From Xanthomonas nasturtii (GTDB taxonomy: Bacteria > Pseudomonadota > Gammaproteobacteria > Xanthomonadales > Xanthomonadaceae), in assembly GCF_001660815.1 (NCBI RefSeq), contig NZ_LYMI01000034.1, positions 62,001-126,000 on the forward strand: a stretch of DNA of 64,000 bases, written 5' to 3'. The notes below the pieces were generated by a model. It worked only from the letters and a program-made list of their open reading frames with translations. It was not told the DNA's origin and did not search any database. This document shows, piece by piece, positions 47,405 through 56,109 of the stretch. The translations under genes and the position numbers were made by a program. The stretch's first letter is position 1, and every line of letters begins with the position of its first letter.

Positions 47405-48208
47405 ATGAACGATCTGCGCATCTCCCTGATCCAAGGCAGCACCCGCTGGCATGACCCGGCCGGCAATCGCGACTATTACGGCGCGTTGCTGGAGCCGTTG
47501 GCGGGGCAGACCGATGTGGTGATTCTGCCGGAGACCTTCACCAGCGGGTTTTCCAACGACGCCATCGACAAGGCCGAAGGCATGGACGGGCCGACCGTGG
47601 CCTGGGTGCGCGCACAGGCGGCACGGTTGAATGCTGCGGTCACCGGTAGCGTGCAATTGCGCACCGATGCTGGGGTGTTCAATCGGCTGCTGTGGGCCAC
47701 GCCCGATGGCGCGCTGCAGTATTACGACAAGCGCCACCTGTTCCGCTTCGGCAACGAGCACCTGCGTTATGCGGCCGGGCGCGAGCGGTTGACGGTGGAA
47801 TGGAAGGGCTGGCGGATCAATCCGCAGGTTTGCTACGACCTGCGTTTTCCGGTGTTCTGTCGCAACCGTTTCGATGTGGAACGCCCGGGGCAGCTGGATT
47901 TCGATCTGCAACTGTTCGTGGCCAACTGGCCGTCCGCGCGCGCCTACGCGTGGAAGACGCTGCTGCGCGCCCGTGCGATCGAAAACCTGTGCTTCGTGGC
48001 GGCGGTCAACCGTGTCGGTGTCGACGGCAACCAGCTGCATTACGCCGGCGACAGCGCGGTGATCGATTTCCTCGGCCAACCGCAGGTGGAAGTCCGCGAA
48101 CGCGAACAGGTAATCACCACCACCATCAGTGCAGCCGCACTGGCCGAGCACCGCGCCCGTTTCCCTGCGATGCTGGATGCCGATCAGTTCGAAATTAGGG
48201 ATGAGTGA
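47405..48208 (+). CDS. Omega-amidase/carbon-nitrogen hydrolase (YafV/NIT2-like)
   Basis: The product is 267 aa, of the nitrilase superfamily. The catalytic Glu-Lys-Cys triad is E43 (LPETFTSGF), K109 (YYDKRHLFRFG) and C143 (INPQVCYDLRFP). ETFTSGF and DKRHLFRFGNEH are typical of YafV-like omega-amidases, which hydrolyse 2-oxoglutaramate to 2-oxoglutarate and ammonia. It lies 147 bases after the aminotransferase that would make this substrate. The ATG at 47405 begins the conserved domain. Confidence 0.9.
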   Translation: MNDLRISLIQGSTRWHDPAGNRDYYGALLEPLAGQTDVVILPETFTSGFSNDAIDKAEGMDGPTVAWVRAQAARLNAAVTGSVQLRTDAGVFNRLLWATPDGALQYYDKRHLFRFGNEHLRYAAGRERLTVEWKGWRINPQVCYDLRFPVFCRNRFDVERPGQLDFDLQLFVANWPSARAYAWKTLLRARAIENLCFVAAVNRVGVDGNQLHYAGDSAVIDFLGQPQVEVREREQVITTTISAAALAEHRARFPAMLDADQFEIRDE

Positions 48209-48291
48209 TTCGGTATTGGCGCAAGCCACTGCCGCGCAGGTGCCAGCGCGCCCGCTTTTGCCAATCCCAAATCTCCAATCCCCAATCCCGG

Positions 48292-49062
48292 CTACTGATC
48301 CAGCGTGATCTCGTAGATCTTCGGCCAGCGCTTCCCGGTGACGAACAGCCGATCGTGCGCGGCGTCGTAGGCGATGCCGTTGAGCACATCGTTGGTCGGA
48401 TCGGTCAAGGTGTCGGCGTCCGGCACCAGCGCCTTGAGGTCGATCCAGGCGACCACCTTGCCGCTGGCCGGGTCGATCCGTGCGATACGCGTGGTCAGCC
48501 AGACATTGGCCAGCAGCTCGCCCCTGACCCATTCCAGCTCGTTGAGGTTGTCCAGCGGCTTGCCGCGTGCGGTGACCTTGATGCTGCCGATCTGCTTCAG
48601 GCTGTGCGGATCCAGCCGGCGGATGCTGGCGGAGCCGTCGCTCATGTAGAGCTGGTGGTCGTCGCTGGTCAGCGCCCAGCCCTCGCCGGAATAGCTGAAC
48701 TGCGTGCGCGGCGCCAGCGTGGACAGATCGTAGACAAAGCCGCGCTGGTTACGCCAGGTCAGCTGGATCAGGCGGTCCTTCCAGGCCACGATGCCTTCGC
48801 CATAAAAAGGCGGCGGCGTGTTGGCCTGCTGCAGGACCTTGCCGGTCTCCAGCTCCACCTTGCGCACGCTGGATTGGCCCAACTCGCCAGTGCTCTCGTA
48901 CAGATGCCCGTCCAGATAAAACAGGCCTTCGGTAAAGGCGGCGCTGTCGTGTGGATAGGTCCTGACCACGGTGTAGCCCTGGGTCGGAATCGTCTCGCCG
49001 CAGTGGGCGAGGGAGGGCAGCAGCAAGGCGCTGAAGAGCAGGTTGTAAATGGTACGTGGCAT
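48292..49062 (-). CDS. Glutaminyl-peptide cyclotransferase (beta-propeller type)
   Basis: The product is 256 aa with a signal peptide (MPRTIYNLLFSALLLPSLAH). It has the five-bladed propeller pattern of plant/Xanthomonas glutaminyl cyclases, including HDSAAFTEGLFY, TGELGQSSVRKVELETG, NELEWVRG and LNGIAYDAAHDRLFVTGKRWPKIYE. The family converts N-terminal glutamine to pyroglutamate, probably on periplasmic or secreted proteins. The ATG at 49062 gives the signal peptide; an in-frame ATG at 49110 would add 16 residues. Confidence 0.92.
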   Translation of the reverse strand: MPRTIYNLLFSALLLPSLAHCGETIPTQGYTVVRTYPHDSAAFTEGLFYLDGHLYESTGELGQSSVRKVELETGKVLQQANTPPPFYGEGIVAWKDRLIQLTWRNQRGFVYDLSTLAPRTQFSYSGEGWALTSDDHQLYMSDGSASIRRLDPHSLKQIGSIKVTARGKPLDNLNELEWVRGELLANVWLTTRIARIDPASGKVVAWIDLKALVPDADTLTDPTNDVLNGIAYDAAHDRLFVTGKRWPKIYEITLDQ

Positions 49063-49224
49063 GCCGCGATCATCCCACGTCGCGGCTGCAGGCGGCAGCA
49101 CTGCCGCCACGTGGAGGGAGGTAATACTTCGCTGAACAAATGCACGCGCAGCACTGGCGCCTTGTCACGGCTGCCACATCGGCGCTGCTAGTCTCGCGCC
49201 ACGTCCACCACTGGCACTGCTCAC

Positions 49225-49662
49225 ATGATCAAGTCACTTTCGCTCTTCGCGCTGCTCGGCGCCGCCACGCTGGCTCCGCAGGCGCAGGCCGCCGGCAACA
49301 TCGATTGCCAGCTGTCGTTCAACTTGTCCGGTTGGTCGGTGTTCTACAAGACCGCCAGCGGCACCGGCACCATCAAGTGCGACAACGGTGCGGTCATTCC
49401 GGTCAAGATTTCCAGCAAGGGCGGCGGCTTGACGGTCGGCAAGTCCAAGATCGTCGGCGGCCGCGGCAGTTTCTCCGGTGCTTACAGTCTCAACGACCTG
49501 TTCGGCACCTACGCGGCCGCCGAAGCGCATGCCGGCGTGGTGAAGTCCAGCACCGCTCAGGTGGTCACCAAGGGCGACATCTCGCTGGCGTTGGCTGGCA
49601 CCGGTGAAGGTGTGGACCTGGGTGTGGCGGTCGGCAACTTCGTGATCGAACGCCGCAAGTAA
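49225..49662 (+). CDS. Small exported protein of unknown function
   Basis: The product is 145 aa with a signal peptide (SLFALLGAATLAPQAQA, cleavage before AGNID). The mature part is small, Gly/Ser-rich and beta-strand-like, with repeated hydrophobic strands (CQLSFNLSG, TIKCDNGAV, GKSKIVGGRGSFSGAYSL, GDISLALAGTG) and two cysteines that could pair. No family was recognised. It is probably periplasmic or outer-membrane associated. Monocistronic, divergent from the glutaminyl cyclase gene and ending 148 bases before a terminator. Confidence 0.75.
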   Translation: MIKSLSLFALLGAATLAPQAQAAGNIDCQLSFNLSGWSVFYKTASGTGTIKCDNGAVIPVKISSKGGGLTVGKSKIVGGRGSFSGAYSLNDLFGTYAAAEAHAGVVKSSTAQVVTKGDISLALAGTGEGVDLGVAVGNFVIERRK

Positions 49663-49809
49663 GCACGTGATCCGGCAGCAGCGCTCACTATCGAGCGCTG
49701 CTGCCGGCGATCGGCTGCAGGGTGTGAGGCTCGCGAAGACAGGCCTGGCGCAAGACGCCGTTGCCGATGCTGTTGCAGTCCCGAATATCCGCACTGAGCA
49801 CCACAAAAG

Positions 49810-49835
49810 ACGGCCCTTCGCAGGGCCGTTTTTTT
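49810..49835. terminator. Terminator between convergent exported-protein and rluB genes
   Basis: Stem ACGGCCC/GGGCCGT with a 6-base loop is followed by seven T on the plus strand; the other side carries CTTTT on the minus strand. It can end both the 49225 gene and the rluB transcript. Confidence 0.85.
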
Positions 49836-49852
49836 AATGCGCGTGGCGCAAC

Positions 49853-51517
49853 TCAGCGACCGCGATTGCCGCCACCCGGGGGGCGACGATTGCCGCCGCC
49901 TGATGGACGGCCGCCCGGGCCGCGCGGTGCGCCACCCGGGCCGCCGGGACCGCGTGCGCCGCCGCCGGGACCACCAGGGCCACGATTGGCTGAGGCCGGC
50001 CCACGGTTACCGCCCGGACCCGGACGCGCGCCGCTCGGACGGCCGGCAGGACGTGCCGCACCGTACGGGCTGAACCCCGGGTTGGCGTGATCGGAGGGGA
50101 AGCTCGGTGCATTGCCCGGGTGGCCGTACGGGTGCTTGCGCTGCCCCTGGCCTTGACCCTGCGACTGACCTTGCCCGCCACCACCGGGGCCGCCACGTCC
50201 TGGACCGCCCGGCCGTGTGCCACCCGGACCGCCAGCACCCGGACGCGCACCGCCCGGGCCCTTCTTCGCATACGGGCGTGCCTGACCGGTGCCCGGGCCG
50301 CTCGGGCCGGCATTGCGGTGGCCGCTCGGGCCGGTGCTCACGCCATCGGGCACATACCAGCTGCGGAACGCGGCCGGATTGCCGTCCGGCAACGCGCCGC
50401 GGTCGCCCTTGGCCGGGCCACGCTGCTTGAACGGGCGCTGCTGCGACTGGCGGGCGGCGGCTTCGCCGCTGACCGTCAGGCCACCCTTGAAACCGCCCGG
50501 CTTGCCGCGACCGCCGCGGCCGCGATCTTCGCGCAGGTTGTCGAAGCGACGCAGCTCACGGCCTTCGTCGGCACCGGAGGTCTGGCCATTGACGTAGGCA
50601 TTGCTGCGGCCATCGCGCGAGACATGCACGGTGGACTTGGCGGCGCGGCGCTGGCCGATCACCGGCTGCAGCGTCAGTGCCGACGGCGCGCCTTCTTCCA
50701 GCTTGAGTTCGGCGCGCAGGGTCTCCACCTTCTCCTGCGCCACTTCCACCGATTGCCCGCGCAGCAGTTCGCGCGGCAGCGAGATCTTGCCGTAGCGGCT
50801 GCGCTTGAGGCGGCTGACCTGGCAGCCCTGCGATTCCCACAGGCGGCGCACTTCGCGGTTGCGGCCTTCCTTGACCACCACGCGGAACCAGTCGTGCGAA
50901 TCGGTACCGCCGATACGTTCGATCTCGTCGAACTTGGCGCCGCCGTCTTCCAGCAGCACGCCGCGCGACAGCCGCTCGATGATGGCGTCGGAGACCTTTT
51001 CTTCGCCTTCCGGGGCGCGTACGCGCACCACGTATTCGCGCTCGACCTCGTAGGAGGGGTGCATCATCGCGTTGGCCAACTCACCGTCGGTGGTCAGCAG
51101 CAACAGGCCGGTGGTGTTGATGTCCAGGCGGCCGATGGCGATCCAGCGCGAACCCTTCAATGCCGGCAGCGACTCGAACACGGTCGGGCGGCCTTCGGGA
51201 TCTTCGCGCGTGGTCACTTCGCCTTCGGGCTTGTTGTAGATCAACACGCGCGAGGGCTCGGTCAGCGCACTGGCCACGAAGCTGCGGCCGTCCAGTTCGA
51301 TCTTGTCGCCGCTGCGCACCGACATGCCGGTCTGCGCGACGGTGCCATTGACCTTGATCAGGCCATCGGCAATGCGCTGTTCCAGCGCGCGGCGCGAGCC
51401 CAGGCCGGCCTGGGCCAGCACCTTGTGCAGGCGCTCTTCCAGCTTGGGCGCTTCGGGCGCGCTGTCGCGCTTGAGGGAGAGCTTGTTCAACGACAGCTTG
51501 CGTGGGGTGTCACTCAT
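49853..51517 (-). CDS. rluB: 23S rRNA pseudouridine synthase RluB with long Gly-rich tail
   Basis: The product is 554 aa. An S4 RNA-binding domain (about 28-75) precedes the RsuA/RluB catalytic domain, with D132 in GRLDINTTGLLLL. The family makes pseudouridine 2605 in 23S rRNA. From about residue 330 there is a tail of more than 200 residues dominated by Gly, Pro, Arg and Gln repeats; E. coli RluB is about 290 aa. The start at 51517 is chosen because MSDTPRKLSLNK matches family starts; it overlaps scpB by 8 bases. Confidence 0.92.
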   Translation of the reverse strand: MSDTPRKLSLNKLSLKRDSAPEAPKLEERLHKVLAQAGLGSRRALEQRIADGLIKVNGTVAQTGMSVRSGDKIELDGRSFVASALTEPSRVLIYNKPEGEVTTREDPEGRPTVFESLPALKGSRWIAIGRLDINTTGLLLLTTDGELANAMMHPSYEVEREYVVRVRAPEGEEKVSDAIIERLSRGVLLEDGGAKFDEIERIGGTDSHDWFRVVVKEGRNREVRRLWESQGCQVSRLKRSRYGKISLPRELLRGQSVEVAQEKVETLRAELKLEEGAPSALTLQPVIGQRRAAKSTVHVSRDGRSNAYVNGQTSGADEGRELRRFDNLREDRGRGGRGKPGGFKGGLTVSGEAAARQSQQRPFKQRGPAKGDRGALPDGNPAAFRSWYVPDGVSTGPSGHRNAGPSGPGTGQARPYAKKGPGGARPGAGGPGGTRPGGPGRGGPGGGGQGQSQGQGQGQRKHPYGHPGNAPSFPSDHANPGFSPYGAARPAGRPSGARPGPGGNRGPASANRGPGGPGGGARGPGGPGGAPRGPGGRPSGGGNRRPPGGGNRGR

Positions 51518-52712
51518 GTGTCTGGCTCCGGCCGACTTGTTCTGGGTCGGCCTCTGGGTCGGAATCGGCTTCGTCAACAGCCACGGTCGTCGTCGCGACG
51601 GCGTTGTCTTCGTCTTCGTTCACTGCATCCGCGCGCGTGCCCGGCGCGGTGTCGGGGTCGCCCTCACGGGCGTTATCTGGGTGTTGGTTGTGCTGGTCGT
51701 GCGCCGAGCCATGCTCGGGGTGCTGCGGTATCTGCGCACTCACGGCATCGGTCGCTTCCGTGTCGATCGCAGCGTCGAGAGCGTGGTGTTGCTGGTCCAA
51801 CCCGGCATCGCTGGCGGGTTCGGGCGCGTGCTGGTCGGCATCGGTGTCGATGGCGGCATCGCGCCCGGTGTTGGCCTGGTGATCGTTTGCCGCTTCGGTG
51901 TTGCTGTCCGGGTTCGCCATGGCGTGAGCCTTGGGTGCTTCCGAACCATCCTGCAAATCGCTGGTGTCGCTGTCTTCGGCCTTGGCGTCAGCGGCGGCTT
52001 CTGCATACGCATCCGCTTCCGCATCACCAACATCAGCACCGTCGGCAGTTGCATCCGCATCGGCGCCTGCAGCGCCAGCCGCATCGGCATCTGCCTGATC
52101 CTGCGCCGCATCCACCGCTGCCGACGCCGGCACCACGCCATCCAGCTGGCCGTCGCGGTCCAGCGGCAGCTGCGGTTCCAGCTCGGCAATGTCTTTCAAT
52201 TCAGACAATGGCGGCAGCTCGTCCAATCGCTTGAGCCCGAAGTAATCCAGAAAGCCCTTGGTGGTGCCGAACAGCGCCGGCTTGCCGGGCACATCGCGGT
52301 GGCCCACCACGCGGATCCACTCGCGTTCTTCCAGGGCCTGGATGATGTTGCTGCTGACCGCCACGCCGCGCACCTGCTCGATCTCGCCGCGGGTGATCGG
52401 CTGGCGGTAGGCAATCAAGGCCAACGTTTCCAGCGTGGCGCGGGTGTACTTGGTGCGTCGCTCGGTCCACAGCCGGGCGACCCAGCCATGCACATCGGCC
52501 TTGACCTGGAAGCGGAAGCCCGAGGCCACCTCGACCAGTTCCACACCGCGCTCGGCGCAGCCCTCGCGCAGCAGTTCCAGCGCGCGCTCCACGCTGCCGG
52601 GCGGCGCGGGTTCTTCTTCCGGAAACAAGCCCTGCAGCTGCGCCAGCGTCAACGGCTGGCTGCTCGCCAACAGGGCGGCTTCGATAATGCGGGTGATCAG
52701 CGCTTGATCCAT
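51510..52712 (-). CDS. scpB: Segregation and condensation protein B, with acidic tail
   Basis: The product is 400 aa. Residues 1 to about 190 are the two winged-helix domains of ScpB (LITRIIEAALLASSQPLT, TRATLETLALIAYRQPITRGEIEQVRGV, LFGTTKGFLDYFGL), which bind ScpA in the SMC condensin. Residues from about 210 to 400 are an Asp/Ala/Glu/His-rich tail of low complexity; most ScpB proteins stop near 200 aa. It lies 13 bases after scpA and overlaps rluB by 8 bases. Confidence 0.93.
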   Translation of the reverse strand: MDQALITRIIEAALLASSQPLTLAQLQGLFPEEEPAPPGSVERALELLREGCAERGVELVEVASGFRFQVKADVHGWVARLWTERRTKYTRATLETLALIAYRQPITRGEIEQVRGVAVSSNIIQALEEREWIRVVGHRDVPGKPALFGTTKGFLDYFGLKRLDELPPLSELKDIAELEPQLPLDRDGQLDGVVPASAAVDAAQDQADADAAGAAGADADATADGADVGDAEADAYAEAAADAKAEDSDTSDLQDGSEAPKAHAMANPDSNTEAANDHQANTGRDAAIDTDADQHAPEPASDAGLDQQHHALDAAIDTEATDAVSAQIPQHPEHGSAHDQHNQHPDNAREGDPDTAPGTRADAVNEDEDNAVATTTVAVDEADSDPEADPEQVGRSQTHE

Positions 52713-52725
52713 TCGGTGATCGGCT

Positions 52726-53631
52726 TCAGAGGGGTTCGTTGGCGGCATCGCTGTCGTCGAATTCGCTGGAGAATTGCAACGGCGCATTGGTATTGCCCAA
52801 CGCCAGCGACTTCACGTAGATCGGCGCCAGCGGCGCTTCCTGCACGATGTCCAGCAACTGCTCCTTGGCCAATTCGAGCAGCGCCAGGAAGGTGACCAGC
52901 ACGCCGAGCTTGCCTTCTTCGGCAGTGAACAGCGACTCGAAACGGTAAAACTTGCCATCGTCCAGGCGGCTCAGCACATCGCCCATGCGCTGGCGCACGC
53001 TCAGCGCCTCGCGCTTGATCGCATGGCCGGTGAACAGTTCGGCGCGCTTTAGCACGTCGTACAGCGCCATCAGCATTTCTTTCAGTTCCACCGGCGGCGG
53101 CAGCTTGACCGCAGCGCGCTCCGGCAAATGCACCTGCACCGGCGCGCTGTCGCGGCCCATGCGGGGCAGGGTGTCCAGATCCTCGGCCGCCTGCTTGAAG
53201 CGTTCGTATTCCTGCAACCGGCGGACCAGCTCGGCACGCGGGTCGTCCTCTTCGCCTTCCTGGCTGGGAGGGCGCGGCAACAACATGCGCGATTTGATCT
53301 CGGCCAGGATCGCGGCCATCACCAGGTATTCGGCGGCCAGTTCGAAACGCAGCTCCTGCATCACATTGATGTAGTCCACGTATTGCCGGGTGATCTCGGC
53401 GACGGGAATATCCAGGATGTCCAGGTTCTGACGGCGGATCAGGTACAGCAATAGGTCCAGCGGGCCTTCGAAGGCATCCAGGATGACTTCCAGCGCGTCC
53501 GGCGGGATATACAGATCCTGCGGGATCTGCAGCACCGGTTGCCCATGCACGACCGCCAGCGGCATTTCCTGCTGCTGTGGCGGCGCGCTCGTGGCTGGCG
53601 GAGTCGCGACGTGCGCGAGTTCGGAATTCAT
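52726..53631 (-). CDS. scpA: Segregation and condensation protein A
   Basis: The product is 301 aa, the kleisin that links SMC heads. Conserved features are [46 protein letters not shown] and the C-terminal winged helix [18 protein letters not shown] Pro/Gln-rich N-terminal extension of about 40 residues precedes the domain. First gene of scpA-scpB-rluB. Confidence 0.94.
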   Translation of the reverse strand: MNSELAHVATPPATSAPPQQQEMPLAVVHGQPVLQIPQDLYIPPDALEVILDAFEGPLDLLLYLIRRQNLDILDIPVAEITRQYVDYINVMQELRFELAAEYLVMAAILAEIKSRMLLPRPPSQEGEEDDPRAELVRRLQEYERFKQAAEDLDTLPRMGRDSAPVQVHLPERAAVKLPPPVELKEMLMALYDVLKRAELFTGHAIKREALSVRQRMGDVLSRLDDGKFYRFESLFTAEEGKLGVLVTFLALLELAKEQLLDIVQEAPLAPIYVKSLALGNTNAPLQFSSEFDDSDAANEPL

Positions 53632-53998
53632 CAGGTCGACATCGGGTCTTACGGTCGCCGGCCGCGGTCTTAAGCCGCGCCTGCAGGGCTTTGCCTTGAG
53701 TTATTGCGATCAATGTCGTGCCCGTGCCGGCACGATCCAACAAATTTACATACGCCAATCGACATGCAAGCAGGCGCCGCGTGGCATGCGGCGACGGAAC
53801 AGCGAGGAGGTCGTCTACGCGGGCCGGCGGTGGGCAGCGAATCGGTCGTCGAGAAGGGCGTTGAGCCTGGGCCGACGGGCCGCTGCGTCCGGTTGCGTGT
53901 GCAGTGGTGCCAAGGGTAATGCGTGCGCGGGGGCGGTGTCCAGCGCCGACGCGGCTAGAATCGCGAGAGTGATCTTCAAGTCTTGGATGAGGTGGCGT
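53632..53998. other. Intergenic region between scpA and yciI, nothing recognised
   Basis: This 367-base divergent region should contain the promoters of scpA and of the yciI-bolA pair. Open frames here have no family resemblance. No repeat, tRNA or clear operator was seen. Confidence 0.55.
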
Positions 53999-54298
53999 GT
54001 GTGGTACGTAATCGAAGGGTATGACCGGGCCGACGCATTGGCCGCGCGGCAGCAGGCGCGGCCGGCGCATCTGGCGCGTTTGCAGGCGCTTGCGGCCGCG
54101 GGCCGGCTGCTGGTGGCGGGCCCGTGCCCGGCCATCGATGCCGAAGATCCGGGCCCGGCCGGTTTCAGTGGCAGCGTGGTGATCGCCGAATTCGACGTGC
54201 TGGAGGATGCACGCGCCTGGGCCGATGCCGACCCGTATGTGGAAGCGGGCGTGTATACGCGCACCGAGGTCCGTCCGTTCCGCCGGGTACTGCCATGA
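53999..54298 (+). CDS. yciI: YciI family protein
   Basis: The product is 99 aa and closely follows E. coli YciI throughout: [14 protein letters not shown] at the start, [22 protein letters not shown] and the end [21 protein letters not shown]. The GTG at 53999 is chosen because GAGG lies six bases before it and the protein then matches YciI from residue 1; an ATG at 53987 is the other choice. Function unknown in detail. It overlaps bolA as ATGA. Confidence 0.9.
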   Translation: MWYVIEGYDRADALAARQQARPAHLARLQALAAAGRLLVAGPCPAIDAEDPGPAGFSGSVVIAEFDVLEDARAWADADPYVEAGVYTRTEVRPFRRVLP

Positions 54299-54564
54299 GC
54301 CGGGTCGAGCAGATCCGCGCGGCATTGCAGGCGGCATTGGCCCCCACCGAGCTGGAGGTCGTGGACGACAGCGCCCGGCATGCCGGCCATGCCGGCGCGC
54401 GCGACGGGCGTGGGCATTTCAATGTGCGCGTGGTCAGCGCCGCCTTTACCGGCAAGCCGCCATTGGCCCGGCACCGTGCGGTCTATGCGGCAGTGGGCGA
54501 GATGATGCAGACCGATATCCATGCCTTGTCGATCGAGGCAATTGCGCCTGACGAGGCGGTTTAA
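54295..54564 (+). CDS. bolA: BolA family protein
   Basis: The product is 89 aa, a BolA fold: [54 protein letters not shown]-type core and a C-terminal [10 protein letters not shown]. BolA proteins work with monothiol glutaredoxins in Fe-S metabolism and as regulators. It is coupled to yciI by a 4-base overlap, a pairing common in proteobacteria. Confidence 0.92.
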   Translation: MSRVEQIRAALQAALAPTELEVVDDSARHAGHAGARDGRGHFNVRVVSAAFTGKPPLARHRAVYAAVGEMMQTDIHALSIEAIAPDEAV

Positions 54565-54604
54565 GCCGAATCGAGAAGACCAAACACCGTCGTGGGAGTG
54601 CCCT

Positions 54605-54644
54605 GGGGCGCGACGGGCCTTACCGGTAAAGCCCGTTGCGCCCC
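54605..54644. repeat. REP-like hairpin after bolA
   Basis: GGGGCGCGACGGGC and GCCCGTTGCGCCCC form a 14-bp stem with one G-T pair around a TTACCGGTAA palindrome. The GGGCTTTACCGGTAAAGCCC-type core recurs in xanthomonad genomes. It may act as a transcript-end hairpin for bolA, although no T-run follows. Confidence 0.7.
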
Positions 54645-54848
54645 GCGCTCGTCCAGGTCATGAGCACTACAAACTAGGGCGCCCCTGAGCTCGACTGCCT
54701 CACCGGTAAGCCATCCGTCGCTCCTAATCAAGGTATCGGCCCAACCCAAGCGTGATCGCCGTTCTACTTCGCGTGTGGATCCATGGGCGCGCATTTGTTG
54801 CGCCGCAGCACATTGCTTCACGCCTTCATCACCTGCAGCTATTTGATC

Positions 54849-54862
54849 TGTAAGCGTTTTCA
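54849..54862. promoter_or_regulatory. LacI-type operator 1
   Basis: TGTAAGCGTTTTCA fits the cre-like consensus TGWAARCGYTWNCA. It is 90 bases before the LacI-family start, and its exact reverse complement lies 46 bases downstream, so the two face each other and could bind a looped tetramer or two dimers. Confidence 0.75.
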
Positions 54863-54894
54863 ATGATGTGAAGACAGGGGTTTACGCCCGCTTA

Positions 54895-54908
54895 TGAAAA
54901 CGCTTACA
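54895..54908. promoter_or_regulatory. LacI-type operator 2
   Basis: TGAAAACGCTTACA is the exact reverse complement of operator 1, 43 bases before the LacI-family gene. Position and symmetry suggest autoregulation. Confidence 0.75.
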
Positions 54909-54951
54909 GTCCGCGCCAGTTTGGGGAACTCGGTCGCGGAGGGCGACAGGA

Positions 54952-55974
54952 ATGGCCAAGGGTGCGGTCACCATCAAAGATGTCGCTCGGGAAGCGCAGG
55001 TCTCCGTTGCAACGGTGTCGCGTGCGCTCAACGGGCACGACAACGTCGCCGCGCCGGTGCGCCAGCAGGTGCTGAAAGTGGCCGAGCGGCTGCGTTACAG
55101 CCCGCACGCGGCCGCGCGCAGCCTGAGCAGCCGACGCTCGCAGACCCTGGGCGTGGTGCTGCCGGATCTGTATGGCGAGTTCTTTTCCGAATTGATCCGC
55201 GGCATCGACGGTGCGGCGCGTGCGGCCGGCCAGCACTTGCTGGTGTCCAGCTACCACGGCGACCCGGAAGCCCAGGGCAGGGCGCTGCGCTCGATGCGTG
55301 GGCGCGTGGATGGCTTGCTGGTGCTGTCGCCCTATGCCGAGCAGCCGGGCTTCCTTACCGACAACCTGCCGCAGTCGCTGCCGACGGTGTTGATCAATGC
55401 GCACCTGCCGGGTGCCGACTACCCGGTATTGAGTATCGACGACCATGCCGGTGCCATGGCCATGACCGAGCATCTGCTGCGTGCGGGGCACCGCCGCATC
55501 GCCTTCATCGGTGGCCCGGCGCTGAACTTCGATGCGCGCGAACGACTGCGCGGCTTCCGCGATGCGCTCGCGGCGCACGGCGCGCAGGCGCAGGGCGTGG
55601 AGTACCCGGGCGACTTCGACGAAGCCTCCGGCCATCGCGCCGGGCTGGCGATGCTGGCGAAGGGCACGCTGCCGGATGCGGTGTTCGCCGCCAACGACAT
55701 GACCGCGCTGGGCTGCCTGTACGCCTTCGCCCAGGCCGAGGTGTCGGTGCCCGGCGACGTGGCGCTGGCTGGTTTCGACGATATTCCGTTGGCCCGTTTC
55801 GTCCACCCGGCGCTGACCACGATGCGGGTCAGCATTGCCCGGCTGGGCGAGCAGGCGATGACCCGGCTGATGCGCCTGGTCGAGACACCGGGCCGCGATG
55901 ACGGCATCCGCCAGCTGCTCACCCCCGAACTGGTGATCCGCGCCTCCTGCGGCGCCGGCGAGCCTGGTCCCTGA
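54952..55974 (+). CDS. LacI-family transcriptional regulator
   Basis: The product is 340 aa. The helix-turn-helix is at residues 7-28 (TIKDVAREAQVSVATVSRAL), followed by a hinge helix (YSPHAAARSLSSRR) and a periplasmic-binding-like sugar domain. It is the likely regulator of the downstream receptor, GH144-like hydrolase and ABC importer genes, with its inducer probably a sugar. Two operators precede its own gene and a related palindrome lies at 59162. The ATG at 54952 follows GAGGG. Confidence 0.92.
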   Translation: MAKGAVTIKDVAREAQVSVATVSRALNGHDNVAAPVRQQVLKVAERLRYSPHAAARSLSSRRSQTLGVVLPDLYGEFFSELIRGIDGAARAAGQHLLVSSYHGDPEAQGRALRSMRGRVDGLLVLSPYAEQPGFLTDNLPQSLPTVLINAHLPGADYPVLSIDDHAGAMAMTEHLLRAGHRRIAFIGGPALNFDARERLRGFRDALAAHGAQAQGVEYPGDFDEASGHRAGLAMLAKGTLPDAVFAANDMTALGCLYAFAQAEVSVPGDVALAGFDDIPLARFVHPALTTMRVSIARLGEQAMTRLMRLVETPGRDDGIRQLLTPELVIRASCGAGEPGP

Positions 55975-56109
55975 CCTTGCCGGCCCTGCGTTGTCGGGCC
56001 GCCGACCCTTTCGCGGGCGTTCTGTCCGCTTCCGCTGCCTCCCAGCGGCTGTTCCTGCACCACTGCACTGCCACAACAACAATCTGTACCGATCCCTGGA
56101 GGGACGACC

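Larger units (their letters stand above)
54565..54951. other. Intergenic region before the LacI-family gene
   Basis: This 387-base region contains a long REP-like hairpin just after bolA and two LacI-type operators near its right end, listed separately. No gene was found. Confidence 0.6.

Noticed and set aside
53632-53998. Small gene upstream of yciI
   Set aside because: Frames there show no start signal or family pattern; the region is best read as divergent promoters.
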